DNA of 64,000 nt from Natrinema pellirubrum DSM 15624 (GTDB taxonomy: Archaea; Halobacteriota; Halobacteria; Halobacteriales; Natrialbaceae), in NCBI RefSeq assembly GCF_000230735.2, contig NC_019962.1, positions 1,178,001 to 1,242,000 of the forward strand. The letters run 5' to 3'. How positions within the stretch are numbered: position 1 is the stretch's first letter; every line of letters starts with the position of its first letter. The translations under genes and the position numbers were made by a program. The notes under the pieces were generated by a model. That model did no database searches. It saw only the letters and a list, made by a program, of their open reading frames with translations, and was not told the DNA's origin. Positions 1 through 8,556 of the stretch are shown piece after piece.

Positions 1-85
1 GAGATCCGGTACTGAATCGTCACTCGGAACGCTCGGTCGAGCGGTACCCCGTTTTCGCGGCCACGTCGGCCACATCGGTGCCGAT

Positions 86-244
86 TCAGCGACGCAGCGT
101 CCGGATAGCGACCGCGACGTACTCGATGAACGACACGGTCGGCGTTCCGGGCAGATGGATATCGGGGTCCGGTTGTGCGAGCGGGGGGTCGTGAAATTCG
201 TCGTCGGCGCTGTCGATCGGCTCGGTTGCTTCGAGCGTGTTCAT
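86..244 (-). CDS. small acidic orphan protein (52 aa)
   Basis: I do not recognise this protein. The frame starts at an ATG, is rich in Asp, Glu and Pro for its first 35 residues, and ends in a short hydrophobic and basic stretch (VSFIEYVAVAIRTLRR). It is supported mainly by its promoter: CGCATAAGTAC (minus strand, about 264-274) lies about 25 bp upstream of the ATG, which fits leaderless archaeal transcription. The amphipathic C-terminus could bind a membrane or a partner, but that is a guess. The next gene on the same strand is about 150 bp upstream, so it is probably a single transcription unit. Confidence 0.5.
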   Translation of the reverse strand: MNTLEATEPIDSADDEFHDPPLAQPDPDIHLPGTPTVSFIEYVAVAIRTLRR

Positions 245-393
245 GTGTGCGATACGGGTCGGGAGTACTTATGCGTTCAGAGTTATCGAGACGAAATTAA
301 GTCGAATAATCGTTATCGAGTCCGGGTCCCGCGGGCCGCGAGGGCATGTATCACGGACCGCTGGGTGAGTAGACCGCTCGAGACGCCGTGGGT

Positions 394-973
394 TCACTCG
401 GCGTCGGACAAATGGGCCGCGAGCCACGGCGGTTTCTCGGTATACGCCCACTCGGCCCAGTCGGCCTTCTCGCCGGCGTAGTAGGCGCGACAGGCCGCGA
501 CCGGATCGCCGGGTCGTTTGTACTCCTCGGGCATCGCCTGCGGGCGCGGCGTCGGCTCGTCTGACGGGAACGCGATCGCGTCGACTGCGATGCGCTCGAT
601 GACCGACCAGCTCGCGTGGGCCTCGTCCTTGTCGTAGCGCTCGACGAACTCCGCGTTGAGCGCCTCGGCGTGGTCGCGCAGCCGGAGCCAGTTGGCCCGG
701 GATTCGGTGGCCCACCGCGTGACGGGGTGATCGACGTGAGTCGAGCCATAGAGGAACTCGGCCTCGTAGCCGTTCTCGCGGGCGGCAGTACACAGGACCT
801 GGGCGGCCTCGAGCAGCAGCTTGTTGACGTGCTGGTCGCAGTGATACCGCGCCGCGAGACGGGGATCCTCGTCGAGCCAGAAGACGTTCACGGTGAGGCT
901 GGGGACCGCGTCGGTTTGAGGCTGCCGGTCGTCCGCAATCTTCACCAGTCGGCCGGTCGAACCAGCAGCCATG
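394..973 (-). CDS. conserved protein, possible pyrimidine-dimer glycosylase-like (193 aa)
   Basis: The start was placed at the ATG giving MAAGSTGRLVKIADD because the frame upstream of it is antisense to nnr and looks non-coding. The protein has an N-terminal block NVFWLDEDPRLAARYHCDQH followed by VNKLLLEAAQVLCTA, and conserved-looking H, W and E residues (GSTHVDHP, TRWATESRANWLRL). The 'D-Q-H-x-x-K-L-x-L-E-A-x-Q' block resembles proteins annotated as pyrimidine dimer DNA glycosylase or endonuclease V-like in prokaryotes; that link is from memory and weak. Its start lies 3 bp past the divergent nnr start at 971, so the two genes overlap head to head. Confidence 0.6.
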
Positions 974-2398
974 ATTACAGGCGAGCGGATGGCCGCCGTC
1001 GACGAGAACGCCGCGGCGCTCGGCGTCCCGCGAAAGCAGTTGATGGAATCGAGCGGGGGCGCCGTCGCTCGCGCGGTCCGCGAAGCGGCGGACCCGGGCG
1101 CGAGCGTCGCCGTCGTCGCCGGCCGCGGGAACAACGGCGGGGACGCCTTCGTCGCGGCCCGGTTTCTCGATGAGTACGACGTAACGACGCTGTTGCTGGG
1201 CCGGGCCGACCGGATCGGCACGGAGATCGCTCGCGAGAACTGGGCGGCCCTCCAGCGGGCCGACTACGAGACACACGAGGTCACGGACTCGAGCGCGGTC
1301 GACCTCCCCGAGGCGGACGTGATCGTCGATGCGATGCTCGGGACGGGAATCAGCGGCGAGTTGCGGGAACCGGCCGCCACCGCGGCCGCGGCGATCAACG
1401 CCGCCGACGCGACGGTCGTCTCGGTCGATGTCCCCTCCGGGTTCGACGCCGACGGCGGCGACCACGCCGACAACGGCGTCGACGCCGATCGGGTCGTCAC
1501 CTTCCACGAGACGAAGCCGGGGCTCGACGATCTCGACGCGGCGGTCACGGTCGCGGATATCGGCATCCCGGCAGCCGCAGAACGATTCGTCGGCCCCGGT
1601 GACGTGGCCCTCGCGCGGCCGGACGGTCGCGAGGGTCGACCCAACGTCATCGGCGGCGGTCCCTACACCGGCGCGCCGGCGCTGGCCGCACAGGCCGCCC
1701 TGCGGGCCAGCGCGGAACTGTCCTTCGTCGCTGCCCCCGATTCCGTCGCCGGCGAGATCCAGGGCTACAGCGAGGATCTGATCGTCCAGCCCTACGACAG
1801 CGAGGTGCTGACGCCCGACGTGGCCGACGACCTGCTCGAGACGGCCGAGCGCTACGACAACGTCGTCGTCATCGGCCCCGGCCTCGGGGCCGCCGACGAG
1901 ACCCTCGAGGCGACCCGCCAGTTCCTCTCGGGCTACACGGGCCGGGCGGTCGTCGACGCCGACGCGCTCGCGGTCGTCCCCGAAATCGAGACCGACGCGA
2001 CGCTGGTCTGTACGCCCAACCGGGGCGAACTGGCACGGATGGGCGGCCCGGACACCGACGATCTGGCGGCCGCGGCCGACGAGATCGAGGCCTTCGCGGC
2101 CGATCTGGGACACGTCGTCCTCGCGAAGGGTGCAAACGACGTGATCACCGACGGCGAGCGGACGCGGATCAGCCGCTCGGGTACCGTCGGCATGAAAGTC
2201 GGCGGCACCGGGGACACGCTCGCCGGGATCGTCGCGGCGTTGCTCGAGCATGCCGACCCGCTCGAGGCCGCCGCAGCGGGCGCGCACGTCAACGGGCTCG
2301 CGGGCGAACGCCTCGCCGAGCGCGACGATTACGGCCTCCTCGCGTCGGAACTGGTCGGGGAACTCCCGGCGGTCCTCTGGGGTGACGGCGATGAGTGA
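971..2398 (+). CDS. nnr: bifunctional NAD(P)H-hydrate epimerase / ADP-dependent NAD(P)H-hydrate dehydratase
   Basis: This is a two-domain metabolite-repair enzyme. Residues 1-210 form the epimerase half (YjeF_N; GRGNNGGDAFVAARFL near residue 50, VDVPSGFDADGG near 155) that interconverts R- and S-NAD(P)HX. Residues about 215-475 form the ribokinase-like dehydratase half (GPGLG, CTPNRGEL, GGTGDTLAGIVAALL), which removes the hydrate using ADP. At 475 residues it has the usual length of the fused form. Its last 8 bp overlap the moaC start (ATGAGTGA), so the two are probably translationally coupled. The start is an ATG that overlaps the divergent gene at 973. Confidence 0.92.
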   Translation: MITGERMAAVDENAAALGVPRKQLMESSGGAVARAVREAADPGASVAVVAGRGNNGGDAFVAARFLDEYDVTTLLLGRADRIGTEIARENWAALQRADYETHEVTDSSAVDLPEADVIVDAMLGTGISGELREPAATAAAAINAADATVVSVDVPSGFDADGGDHADNGVDADRVVTFHETKPGLDDLDAAVTVADIGIPAAAERFVGPGDVALARPDGREGRPNVIGGGPYTGAPALAAQAALRASAELSFVAAPDSVAGEIQGYSEDLIVQPYDSEVLTPDVADDLLETAERYDNVVVIGPGLGAADETLEATRQFLSGYTGRAVVDADALAVVPEIETDATLVCTPNRGELARMGGPDTDDLAAAADEIEAFAADLGHVVLAKGANDVITDGERTRISRSGTVGMKVGGTGDTLAGIVAALLEHADPLEAAAAGAHVNGLAGERLAERDDYGLLASELVGELPAVLWGDGDE

Positions 2399-2900
2399 GG
2401 ACGCATCGGACGGCAGTGCGGGCGACGCCGACGATCTCACGCACACCACCGAGGACGGGGACGTCCAGATGGTCGACGTCGGCGACAAGCCCGACAGCGA
2501 GCGTCGCGCCGTCGCGGCCGGCGAGATCCGGCTCCAGTCCTCGACGATCGAGGCGATCCGGGCCGACGAGGTCGGCAAGGGCGACGTCCTCGCGACCGCC
2601 CGCATCGGTGCGATCCAGGCCGTCAAACACACCTGGGAGACGATCCCGATGTGTCACCAGATCCCGATCACGAACGTCGATACCGAGTTCGCCCTCGACG
2701 AGGACCGAATCGAACTCCGAGTCACCGTCGAGACCACTGGCAAGACCGGCTGCGAGATGGAGGCCCTCGAGGGCGTGACGACCGGCCTGAACGTCGTCTG
2801 GGACATGGTCAAGGCCGTCGAGAAGAACGACGCGGGCCAGTATCCCGAGACCGGGATCGAGAACGTGCGAGTCGTCTCGAAGGAGAAAGATCGGATCTGA
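2391..2900 (+). CDS. moaC: cyclic pyranopterin monophosphate synthase MoaC
   Basis: MoaC catalyses the second step of molybdenum cofactor synthesis, making cyclic pyranopterin monophosphate from the MoaA product. The family core is complete: MVDVGDKP near residue 25, IPMCHQIPI with the active-site His, and EMEALEGVTTGLNVVWDMVK carrying the Glu, Asp and Lys residues of the active site. The ATG at 2391 was chosen because it gives the normal length (169 aa) with a short acidic halophile leader; a longer frame reading into nnr is unlikely. No other moa gene is visible nearby. Co-transcription with nnr is inferred from the 8-bp overlap. Confidence 0.93.
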   Translation: MSEDASDGSAGDADDLTHTTEDGDVQMVDVGDKPDSERRAVAAGEIRLQSSTIEAIRADEVGKGDVLATARIGAIQAVKHTWETIPMCHQIPITNVDTEFALDEDRIELRVTVETTGKTGCEMEALEGVTTGLNVVWDMVKAVEKNDAGQYPETGIENVRVVSKEKDRI

Positions 2901-3111
2901 GTTCTCCACGATTTCAGTCGTAGACGGTCGCACTGTGACCGTGTGAATCGAAACCGATCGAGGGAGCAGCCCGGATACCGATCGCCGGTGTGAAACCTCG
3001 AGTTCACGCTGCTTTGCGGCGGCTGGCAGCCCTCTGGCGAGTTCAGAATACCGTGGTATCGTGCTTGACTAGTACTCGAGCGGGCACTACCCGCACTCGC
3101 GTTCCGAGTTG

Positions 3112-3161
3112 TTTAGGCTGGCCTAAACCGTAAGTGATAAAATTGTTTAGGCAAGCCTAAA
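3112..3161 (+). promoter_or_regulatory. twin DtxR-type operators around the promoter of the 3167 gene
   Basis: Two perfect 7-2-7 palindromes, TTTAGGCTGGCCTAAA (3112-3127) and TTTAGGCAAGCCTAAA (3146-3161), are centred 34 bp apart. The only TATA-like element, GTGATAAAATT (about 3135-3144), sits between them. Its expected start site is around 3165-3167, so the second palindrome would overlap the transcription start and the first would flank the TFB/TBP site. The half-site TTAGGC..GCCTAA matches operators of DtxR/SirR/Idr metal-dependent repressors. Iron (or manganese) repression is therefore inferred; the repressor gene itself is not in the window. Confidence 0.75.
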
Positions 3162-3166
3162 ACTGT

Positions 3167-4378
3167 ATGTCGAAAACGAAACGATGCGATTGGACGCAGT
3201 TACGGGCGGTGTTCGTCATCGGAATGCTCTGTCTGTCCCTGTTCGCCGGGGTCGGCCTCGTCACTGGTTCCCCGTCGGACGTCTACGTCACCGTCTCCGA
3301 CGTCGAGGTCTCGGACGACGAACCGACGACCGGCGATACCGTTACCGTCACACCGACGATCCGCCACTCGAGCGAACAGGACGGTGGGTTCCAAGTCACG
3401 CAAGTCGTGTTGACGGCACCCGATCGAGGCAAGGTCGACGAAGCGAGCGATCTCGGTTCGATCGGGGCCGGTGAAACGATCGACGTCCCCCTGCAGACGA
3501 CGGTCGAAACGGCGGGAGAGAAACGCCTCGTCGTCAAAGTACGCGGGCTCAAAGAGGACGCGGACGGAAACCTGCAGCGAATCGGGGTCATCGAGCGCCC
3601 GGTATACGTCAGCGCGTCCGAGCCGTCCCGTGATTCACCGACGGAGCCGCGGCTCCAGATCGACACCGATCGGGCGGTCGCCGGCACCGACGTTCCGGTC
3701 GGCGTTACCGTCTCTAACGGTGACGACGAGGAACTGACCGATCTGGTCCTGCGACTCGACGGCGAGGGGATCGTCGAGGAGCAGACCCGGATCCGACCGA
3801 CGCTCGGAGCCGGGAACATGACGACGTTCGATTTCCGGGTACGGCCCGACGAAGCGGGTGAGACGGAGCTCACGGCCACCCTGGAGTACGGCGACGACAG
3901 CCGTGTCGAAACCGTCCGGTCGATCCAGGTCGAACCGTTGCGAGAGGATGTCGATCTACACGCGTCGATCCTCGAGCGAAACGAATCGACGGTGCTGCAG
4001 TACCGGGTTACCAACCGAGGGAACGCCCCGATAGACGACGTGACCCTCTCCGGCCGAGTGAACGACGAGCAGTTGCCGGGTGCGACGATCGCGACCGTCG
4101 ACGCCGCGTCGGCGGAGACGGTGACGATTCCGGTCAGCGACGCGCCGACGGGAACCGCCGAAATCGAAGCGACGTACAGGGCCGACGATCGCACGGAAGG
4201 CATCGATCGAACCGTCGATCTCGCCGGTCCGACTGCGACCGACTCCGAGATCGGTGTCGGCAGCGATCGGGCGGCGTTTCTCCCCGGCAGTTGGGGGCAG
4301 CTCCTGCTCGGTGGCGTCGGTGCTACGCTCGTCTGCGTCGCCGCGATCGCCGGTATCGGCTATCGACGACGACAGTAG
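3167..4378 (+). CDS. exported, membrane-anchored CARDB-like adhesion or ligand-binding protein (403 aa)
   Basis: An N-terminal hydrophobic segment (about residues 13-34) acts as a signal. The body has three to four Ig-like beta-sandwich repeats of CARDB/COG1361 style, each with 'D-x-x-x-T-V-x-V-T-P-T-I' and 'GNAPIDDVTLSGRVND' type strands. It ends in a C-terminal transmembrane helix (about 378-399) followed by the basic tail YRRRQ, so most of the protein should face outside. No enzyme motif is present. The gene stands alone behind two DtxR-type palindromes, so a role in metal-dependent surface adhesion or in metal or siderophore capture is inferred. The start ATG lies 5 bp after the second palindrome, implying a leaderless mRNA. 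Confidence 0.8.
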   Translation: MSKTKRCDWTQLRAVFVIGMLCLSLFAGVGLVTGSPSDVYVTVSDVEVSDDEPTTGDTVTVTPTIRHSSEQDGGFQVTQVVLTAPDRGKVDEASDLGSIGAGETIDVPLQTTVETAGEKRLVVKVRGLKEDADGNLQRIGVIERPVYVSASEPSRDSPTEPRLQIDTDRAVAGTDVPVGVTVSNGDDEELTDLVLRLDGEGIVEEQTRIRPTLGAGNMTTFDFRVRPDEAGETELTATLEYGDDSRVETVRSIQVEPLREDVDLHASILERNESTVLQYRVTNRGNAPIDDVTLSGRVNDEQLPGATIATVDAASAETVTIPVSDAPTGTAEIEATYRADDRTEGIDRTVDLAGPTATDSEIGVGSDRAAFLPGSWGQLLLGGVGATLVCVAAIAGIGYRRRQ

Positions 4379-4409
4379 CGGCGGCGATCCGGTGGGGTGA
4401 ACCGCCGGC

Positions 4410-5153
4410 CTACAGATCCATCCCGCCGTTGACGTCGATCACTTCGCCGGTCACGTACGAGGAGTCCTTGCTCGCGAGGAATCGAACTACTGCGGCGATG
4501 TCTTCGACCTCCGCCAGTCGCTCGAGGGGGATCCCCGCGATGATCCGGTCTAACACCTTGTCCGGGACGCTCTCGAGCATATCGGTGGCGGTAAAGCCCG
4601 GCGCGACGCAGTTGGCCGTCGACCCACCTTTCGCGAGTTCGAGGGCGATCGTCCGCGTGAAGCCGAACATCCCGCTTTTCGCGGCCGCGTAGTTTGCCTG
4701 GCCGTAGTTGCCCTGTTTGCCGACGACGCTCGAGATGTTGATCAATCGACCCTCCTCGGCGTTCCAGAGGTCGTCGTAGAACAGTTGCGTACAGTTGAAC
4801 ATGCCGCCCAGATTGACGTCCATCACGCGGTTCCACTCCTCGGGGGACATCTCGGTGAACTGTTTGTCGGCCGTGATGCCGGCGTTGTTCACGAGGACGT
4901 CCGCCGGGCCGAACGCCTCGTGGCAGACCTCGACCATGTTCTCGACCGCCGCACGGTCGGAGACGTCGGCCTGAGCCGCGACCGCCGAGCCGCCGGCCGA
5001 CTCGATGGCGTCGACTGCCTCGTAGGCCTCACCCTCCGACGACCGGTAGTTGATGACGACGTTCGCTCCCTCCTCGCCGAGGTACTCGGCGATGCCGCGA
5101 CCGATCCCCTTCGCCGAGCCCGTAATAACGCAGGTACGACCATCCATGGACAT
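4410..5153 (-). CDS. phaB: acetoacetyl-CoA reductase / 3-oxoacyl reductase (SDR)
   Basis: This short-chain dehydrogenase (247 aa) has the NADP-binding TGSAKGIGRGIAEYL motif, NNAG, the Ser of INISSVVG and the catalytic YAAAK. The C-terminus EVIDVNGGMDL is typical of FabG/PhaB. Its position downstream of phaC makes acetoacetyl-CoA (and 3-ketovaleryl-CoA) reduction to the R-3-hydroxyacyl-CoA monomer the likely role; a FabG-like role is the alternative. A 118-bp gap separates it from phaC and contains its own TATA-like box (TTATTTAC, minus strand, about 5179-5186), so it may be transcribed independently of the phaRPEC operon. Confidence 0.88.
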   Translation of the reverse strand: MSMDGRTCVITGSAKGIGRGIAEYLGEEGANVVINYRSSEGEAYEAVDAIESAGGSAVAAQADVSDRAAVENMVEVCHEAFGPADVLVNNAGITADKQFTEMSPEEWNRVMDVNLGGMFNCTQLFYDDLWNAEEGRLINISSVVGKQGNYGQANYAAAKSGMFGFTRTIALELAKGGSTANCVAPGFTATDMLESVPDKVLDRIIAGIPLERLAEVEDIAAVVRFLASKDSSYVTGEVIDVNGGMDL

Positions 5154-5178
5154 GACTCACACATTCAACGTCCGATGG

Positions 5179-5186
5179 TAAATAAC
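5179..5186 (-). promoter_or_regulatory. TATA box for phaB
   Basis: GTTATTTA on the minus strand lies about 26-33 bp upstream of the phaB ATG at 5153, consistent with a leaderless or nearly leaderless transcript separate from the phaC transcript. Confidence 0.5.
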
Positions 5187-5271
5187 GACCTGTTAGCTAT
5201 CAATACAGTGAGGGTGCAAACGACCGGAGGGCGACCGGGGCGATCGGATCGCCCCACCGTCGACACCGGCC

Positions 5272-6849
5272 TCAGCGCTCTCGAGCCTGGTCGATCCAGT
5301 CTTCGACTCGAGTCGGCGAGATCCCGGTTTCGGCGGCGAGGTCGGCGACATCGGCGTTGGCCAACTCCGCGAACGTCTCGATCCCGGCCTCGGCGAGCGC
5401 CGCTGCGTAGGCGTCGCCGATGCCACGGAGATCGGTGAGATCGTCGGGTTCGGACGCGATCTCCGAGGCCACGTCCTCGCCAGCGACCTCCTCGACGACG
5501 TCCTCGTCGACGGTCATCTCGCCCGGTTCGGCCGGTTCCGCCTGAACCGATCCCTCGCCGCGATCGGCGATCTCCGCATCCGAGCGATCCTGACCGTGGA
5601 ACTCGCTCGTCTCGGCGTCGATATCCGTCCCCGACTCGATGTCGATGCCGCCGTCGGCGAGGTCGCTGGCACCCGATTCGTTGCCGGCGACGTCCTCGGC
5701 CAGCGCCGCGTCCGCGTCATCGGGGTCGGTCGACCGGTCCGAGGTGGGTGACTCTTCATCCGTCCCGTTCGAGCGCGCCTCGAACCAGTCACAGACCTCC
5801 GGCCAGAGTTCCGCGTGGCTTCGCGAGGAGACGGACATGCCGATGTGGCCCGTCGCGAACTCGAGGATCTCGGTGTCGTCCGAGGCGATCTCGTCGTTGA
5901 ACGGTTTGGAGGCCGCCGGCGGGATGAGGTGGTCGTACTCCGCGACGATCTGGAGGACGGGCATGTCGATGTTGCCCAGATCGACGTGTTCGCCGCCCAA
6001 CCGGAGTTCGTTTGCGTAGAGCTTGTTCTCCTGATAGATGTCGCGGATGAACTCCTCGTAGGCCTCGCCGGCCACGTCGATCCCCTCCGCCAGCCAGCGC
6101 TCCATCCGGGCGAAGTTCTCGACGAAGTCCTCGTCTTCCATGTTGTCGTAAAACGTGACGTACTTGGTCACGTTGTTCTGGACCGGATCCATCAGGGCGA
6201 AGCCGACGTCCAAGAACTCGGCGGGAACGTTGTCGAACGTCGCCGTGACCGTCTCGGGGTCGTAGTAGTCCTCGCTGCCCCACAGCTCGAGGACGCCGCC
6301 GTCGCCGTCGAAGCAGAGCCCGGCGGCCATCAGCGCCAAGTTCTCGACTTTCTCGGGATACAAGGAGGCGTACATGGCCGACATCGTCCCGCCCATGCAG
6401 TAACCGAGGATGTTGATCGACTCCCGTCCCGATCGTTCACGGACCACGTCGACGCAGTTGTCGATATACCGGTTGACGTAGTCGTCGAGACCGAGCGTCC
6501 GATCCAGCTTGGAGGGTTCGCCCCAGTCGATCAGGTAGACGTCGAAGCCGGCCTCGAGCAACGTCTGGACCACGGACCGATCGGGCTGGAGATCGAGGAT
6601 GTAGGGCTTGTTGATCAGCGCGTAGACGATGAGGATGGGGATGTCGTGTTGCTCCTCCGTCATCGGCTCGTAGTGGAGGAGCTTGAGCTTGTTCTCCTCG
6701 TAGACGACCTCGCTGGGCGTTTGCCCAACCCCGACGTTCTCGACGGTTTCGGTCCGGTCGGGTGCGACACTGCTTTTCTCGGCCAGGTCGGCGGTCGCCT
6801 CCCAGGCCTGCCGTTGCATGTTCAGGGCGGTTGCGAAGGGGTTCTTCAT
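5272..6849 (-). CDS. phaC: class III poly(3-hydroxyalkanoate) synthase PhaC with C-terminal HhH extension
   Basis: PhaC polymerises 3-hydroxyacyl-CoA into PHA on the granule surface together with PhaE. The alpha/beta hydrolase domain (about residues 1-365) carries the lipase-like box GYCMGG with nucleophile Cys151, the Asp of AEYDHLIPP and the His of FATGHIGM. After it comes an acidic, low-complexity linker (about 366-468). The final ~55 residues look like a helix-hairpin-helix or Rad51-N-like fold ([20 protein letters not shown]). Haloarchaeal synthases are known to have longer C-termini than bacterial ones; the HhH assignment is mine. The start overlaps the phaE stop by 4 bp. Confidence 0.95.
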   Translation of the reverse strand: MKNPFATALNMQRQAWEATADLAEKSSVAPDRTETVENVGVGQTPSEVVYEENKLKLLHYEPMTEEQHDIPILIVYALINKPYILDLQPDRSVVQTLLEAGFDVYLIDWGEPSKLDRTLGLDDYVNRYIDNCVDVVRERSGRESINILGYCMGGTMSAMYASLYPEKVENLALMAAGLCFDGDGGVLELWGSEDYYDPETVTATFDNVPAEFLDVGFALMDPVQNNVTKYVTFYDNMEDEDFVENFARMERWLAEGIDVAGEAYEEFIRDIYQENKLYANELRLGGEHVDLGNIDMPVLQIVAEYDHLIPPAASKPFNDEIASDDTEILEFATGHIGMSVSSRSHAELWPEVCDWFEARSNGTDEESPTSDRSTDPDDADAALAEDVAGNESGASDLADGGIDIESGTDIDAETSEFHGQDRSDAEIADRGEGSVQAEPAEPGEMTVDEDVVEEVAGEDVASEIASEPDDLTDLRGIGDAYAAALAEAGIETFAELANADVADLAAETGISPTRVEDWIDQARER

Positions 6850-7394
6850 TGCTCCTCTAGGTGGTCGAGAACGCGGTCGAGTTTCTGCTCGACGGCGTGC
6901 TGGCGGCGCTCGAGTTCGACGAGCCGATCCCCGACCTCGACGATGTCGTCCTCGGTCGCGAAGCCGAGCGTGTGCAGCGTCTCCTGAGCCGCCTCGTCGG
7001 CCTGCTGTTGCAGTTCGAGGACGTCGCCGACGGTCTCGCCGGTCATCTTGGCGAACGCGGTCGTCGACATCACGTCCTTGAACGCCTCGTTGGCCGTGTT
7101 GAGCCAGATGTCACGGAACTCCTCGATGTCGACGTCCTCGCCCTCGAGTTGGTCGTTCATCCGATCGACCATCTGCTGGGAGGCGTTCATCCACGTCTCG
7201 TAGGCACGGGCATACCCCTCGACGCCGTCGGAGAGTTCCTCGTCCTCGCTCAGTTCGCCGACGCTTTCGGACCAGCGCTCGACGAACTGGGCTTGGGCTT
7301 CCATGTTGTCCTCGAGTGCGTCGAGGAACTGCTCGTTCCACTGTTCGGCGAACGCGCTCCAGTCTCCTGCCTGGGGCTGGTGTTGGTCTGACAT
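6846..7394 (-). CDS. phaE: class III PHA synthase subunit PhaE
   Basis: This 182-residue, very acidic, predicted all-helical protein matches haloarchaeal PhaE, the short partner subunit needed for class III synthase activity. It begins [20 protein letters not shown] and has a C-terminal heptad-like stretch ([20 protein letters not shown]) likely to be a coiled coil. It is far shorter than bacterial PhaE (about 350 aa), as known for archaeal homologues. It overlaps phaC by 4 bp (ATGA) and lies 44 bp after phaP in the phaR-phaP-phaE-phaC order described for Haloferax mediterranei. Confidence 0.9.
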   Translation of the reverse strand: MSDQHQPQAGDWSAFAEQWNEQFLDALEDNMEAQAQFVERWSESVGELSEDEELSDGVEGYARAYETWMNASQQMVDRMNDQLEGEDVDIEEFRDIWLNTANEAFKDVMSTTAFAKMTGETVGDVLELQQQADEAAQETLHTLGFATEDDIVEVGDRLVELERRQHAVEQKLDRVLDHLEEQ

Positions 7395-7438
7395 ATACGG
7401 AAATTGGGGATGGTGGGTGAAAAACGGGTGGGCCTAAT

Positions 7439-7924
7439 TCAGGCCGACGCGTCGAACTCGTCGGCGGCGGTCTCGACGTCTTCGGCGACCGCTTCGACGT
7501 TCTCCTCGACCTGCTTGTGGGCCTCGAGGGCGGCGTCGAACGACGAGTCGACGACCTCGGAGTAGTTCGCGGCGAACTCCTCGTAGGCGAGTTCGGACTC
7601 CTCGAGGGCCTCGAGGACGGCCTCGAGCGACTGCGACTGGGCCTCAGTCGCGGAGTCGAAGCCCTCGTCGACGAGTTCCCGGAGGTCGTCGAACTCGGCG
7701 GCCTCTTCGGGCATCGACGCTTCGAGGGCGTCGAAATAGGCGTGGATCGCGCCCTTGGTCAGTTCGGCGTTGGACTCGGCCAGCGATCCCGACGTCTCGA
7801 CGACGTCGGCGATGGCGCTGATCGAGGTCTGCTGGGCCTCGAGAGCCTCGTGGGCGAACGACTGGCTTTGTTCGAGTGCGGTGCGCTGTGCGTCGAAGAC
7901 TGCGGTGAATGGGTTCTGAGTCAT
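7439..7924 (-). CDS. phaP: PHA granule phasin PhaP
   Basis: This 161-residue protein is almost wholly helical and acidic. It starts MTQNPFTAVFDAQRTALEQS, the typical phasin N-terminus, and contains repeated heptads rich in Ala, Glu and Asp. Phasins coat PHA granules and set their size and number. It overlaps phaR by 4 bp, so the two are probably translationally coupled, and it precedes phaE. There are no catalytic motifs. The call rests on composition, the N-terminal pattern and the operon context together. Confidence 0.88.
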   Translation of the reverse strand: MTQNPFTAVFDAQRTALEQSQSFAHEALEAQQTSISAIADVVETSGSLAESNAELTKGAIHAYFDALEASMPEEAAEFDDLRELVDEGFDSATEAQSQSLEAVLEALEESELAYEEFAANYSEVVDSSFDAALEAHKQVEENVEAVAEDVETAADEFDASA

Positions 7925-8250
7925 GATTGGTCCTCTCGGTTGCGTTTGACGGGGACGACGATCGTCTGGACGATATCGCCCTCCTCGATGTCGAGGGCGT
8001 CCCGTTCGGGTTCGGGAATGCTGATCCGACCGCCGCTTTGGACGCGGGCCTTGAACGTCGCCGTGCCCATGTTCATCGGGCCAAAGGCCGACGTATCCTC
8101 GAGCGGATTCGCCGAACTGGCCTGGAGCAACTGTTTCATCATCTCCTGCTGGGACTGGGCAACCTGCTCGCCCGCTTCCTGCATCTGCTCGGTAAACATA
8201 GCAGGCGGGAACCAGGGCGATCGGTCGGAGTCGTCCGTCATCAACAGCAT
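7921..8250 (-). CDS. phaR: AbrB-family PHA regulator PhaR
   Basis: The 109-residue protein ends in a SpoVT/AbrB swapped-hairpin domain (GGRISIPEPERDALDIEEGD). The N-terminal half (WFPPAMFTEQMQEAGEQVAQ) is an amphipathic region that could bind granules. In Haloferax mediterranei the homologue represses phaRP and associates with granules. It is the first gene of the phaRPEC run. Two in-frame ATGs exist (8250 and 8241); the first lies about 20-25 bp below a TATA-like CCTTATAC and is preferred. Autoregulation through the palindrome at 8297 is an inference. Confidence 0.88.
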   Translation of the reverse strand: MLLMTDDSDRSPWFPPAMFTEQMQEAGEQVAQSQQEMMKQLLQASSANPLEDTSAFGPMNMGTATFKARVQSGGRISIPEPERDALDIEEGDIVQTIVVPVKRNREDQS

Positions 8251-8556
8251 CTTAGATCGCAGACAGTATAAGGCTTTCCACTAGATACCATCTGCTACCA
8301 TTGAATGGTTTCATGGGGGTGGGGCGGGTCGCTGCCGGATCGCGTCGCCGACCCGTTCGGAGGGTCGCCCCGTCTCGAGCGGGCCGCATGAGTGGCGAAC
8401 CGTTCATCGTCACGGCCGTCTCGACGACGGAATGACCGGCGAATACGACCGGGACGTAATCGAGTTTTACGGCGATTTGTGGCCAGTAACACGGGCTTGG
8501 ATCGGCCGGAATGCAGCCAAAGAAGTCATATACGTCCCTCGCTTAGCCGCTCGTAG
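8251..8556. promoter_or_regulatory. divergent phaR / phaJ control region
   Basis: The region holds the phaR TATA box (CCTTATAC on the minus strand, 8266-8273) and a perfect 6-1-6 palindrome, ACCATTGAATGGT (8297-8309), about 24 bp upstream of it. The phaJ TATA box (TCATATAC, 8526-8533) lies about 24-31 bp before the phaJ ATG. The palindrome is a plausible PhaR or other repressor operator; no published site was compared. The middle part (about 8320-8500) holds no convincing gene, only a short open frame from 8432 that runs out of frame into phaJ. Confidence 0.5.

Noticed and set aside
269-2632. 787-residue open frame antisense to nnr and the start of moaC
   Set aside because: Composition is that of an antisense frame, and nnr and moaC on the other strand are clearly genuine.
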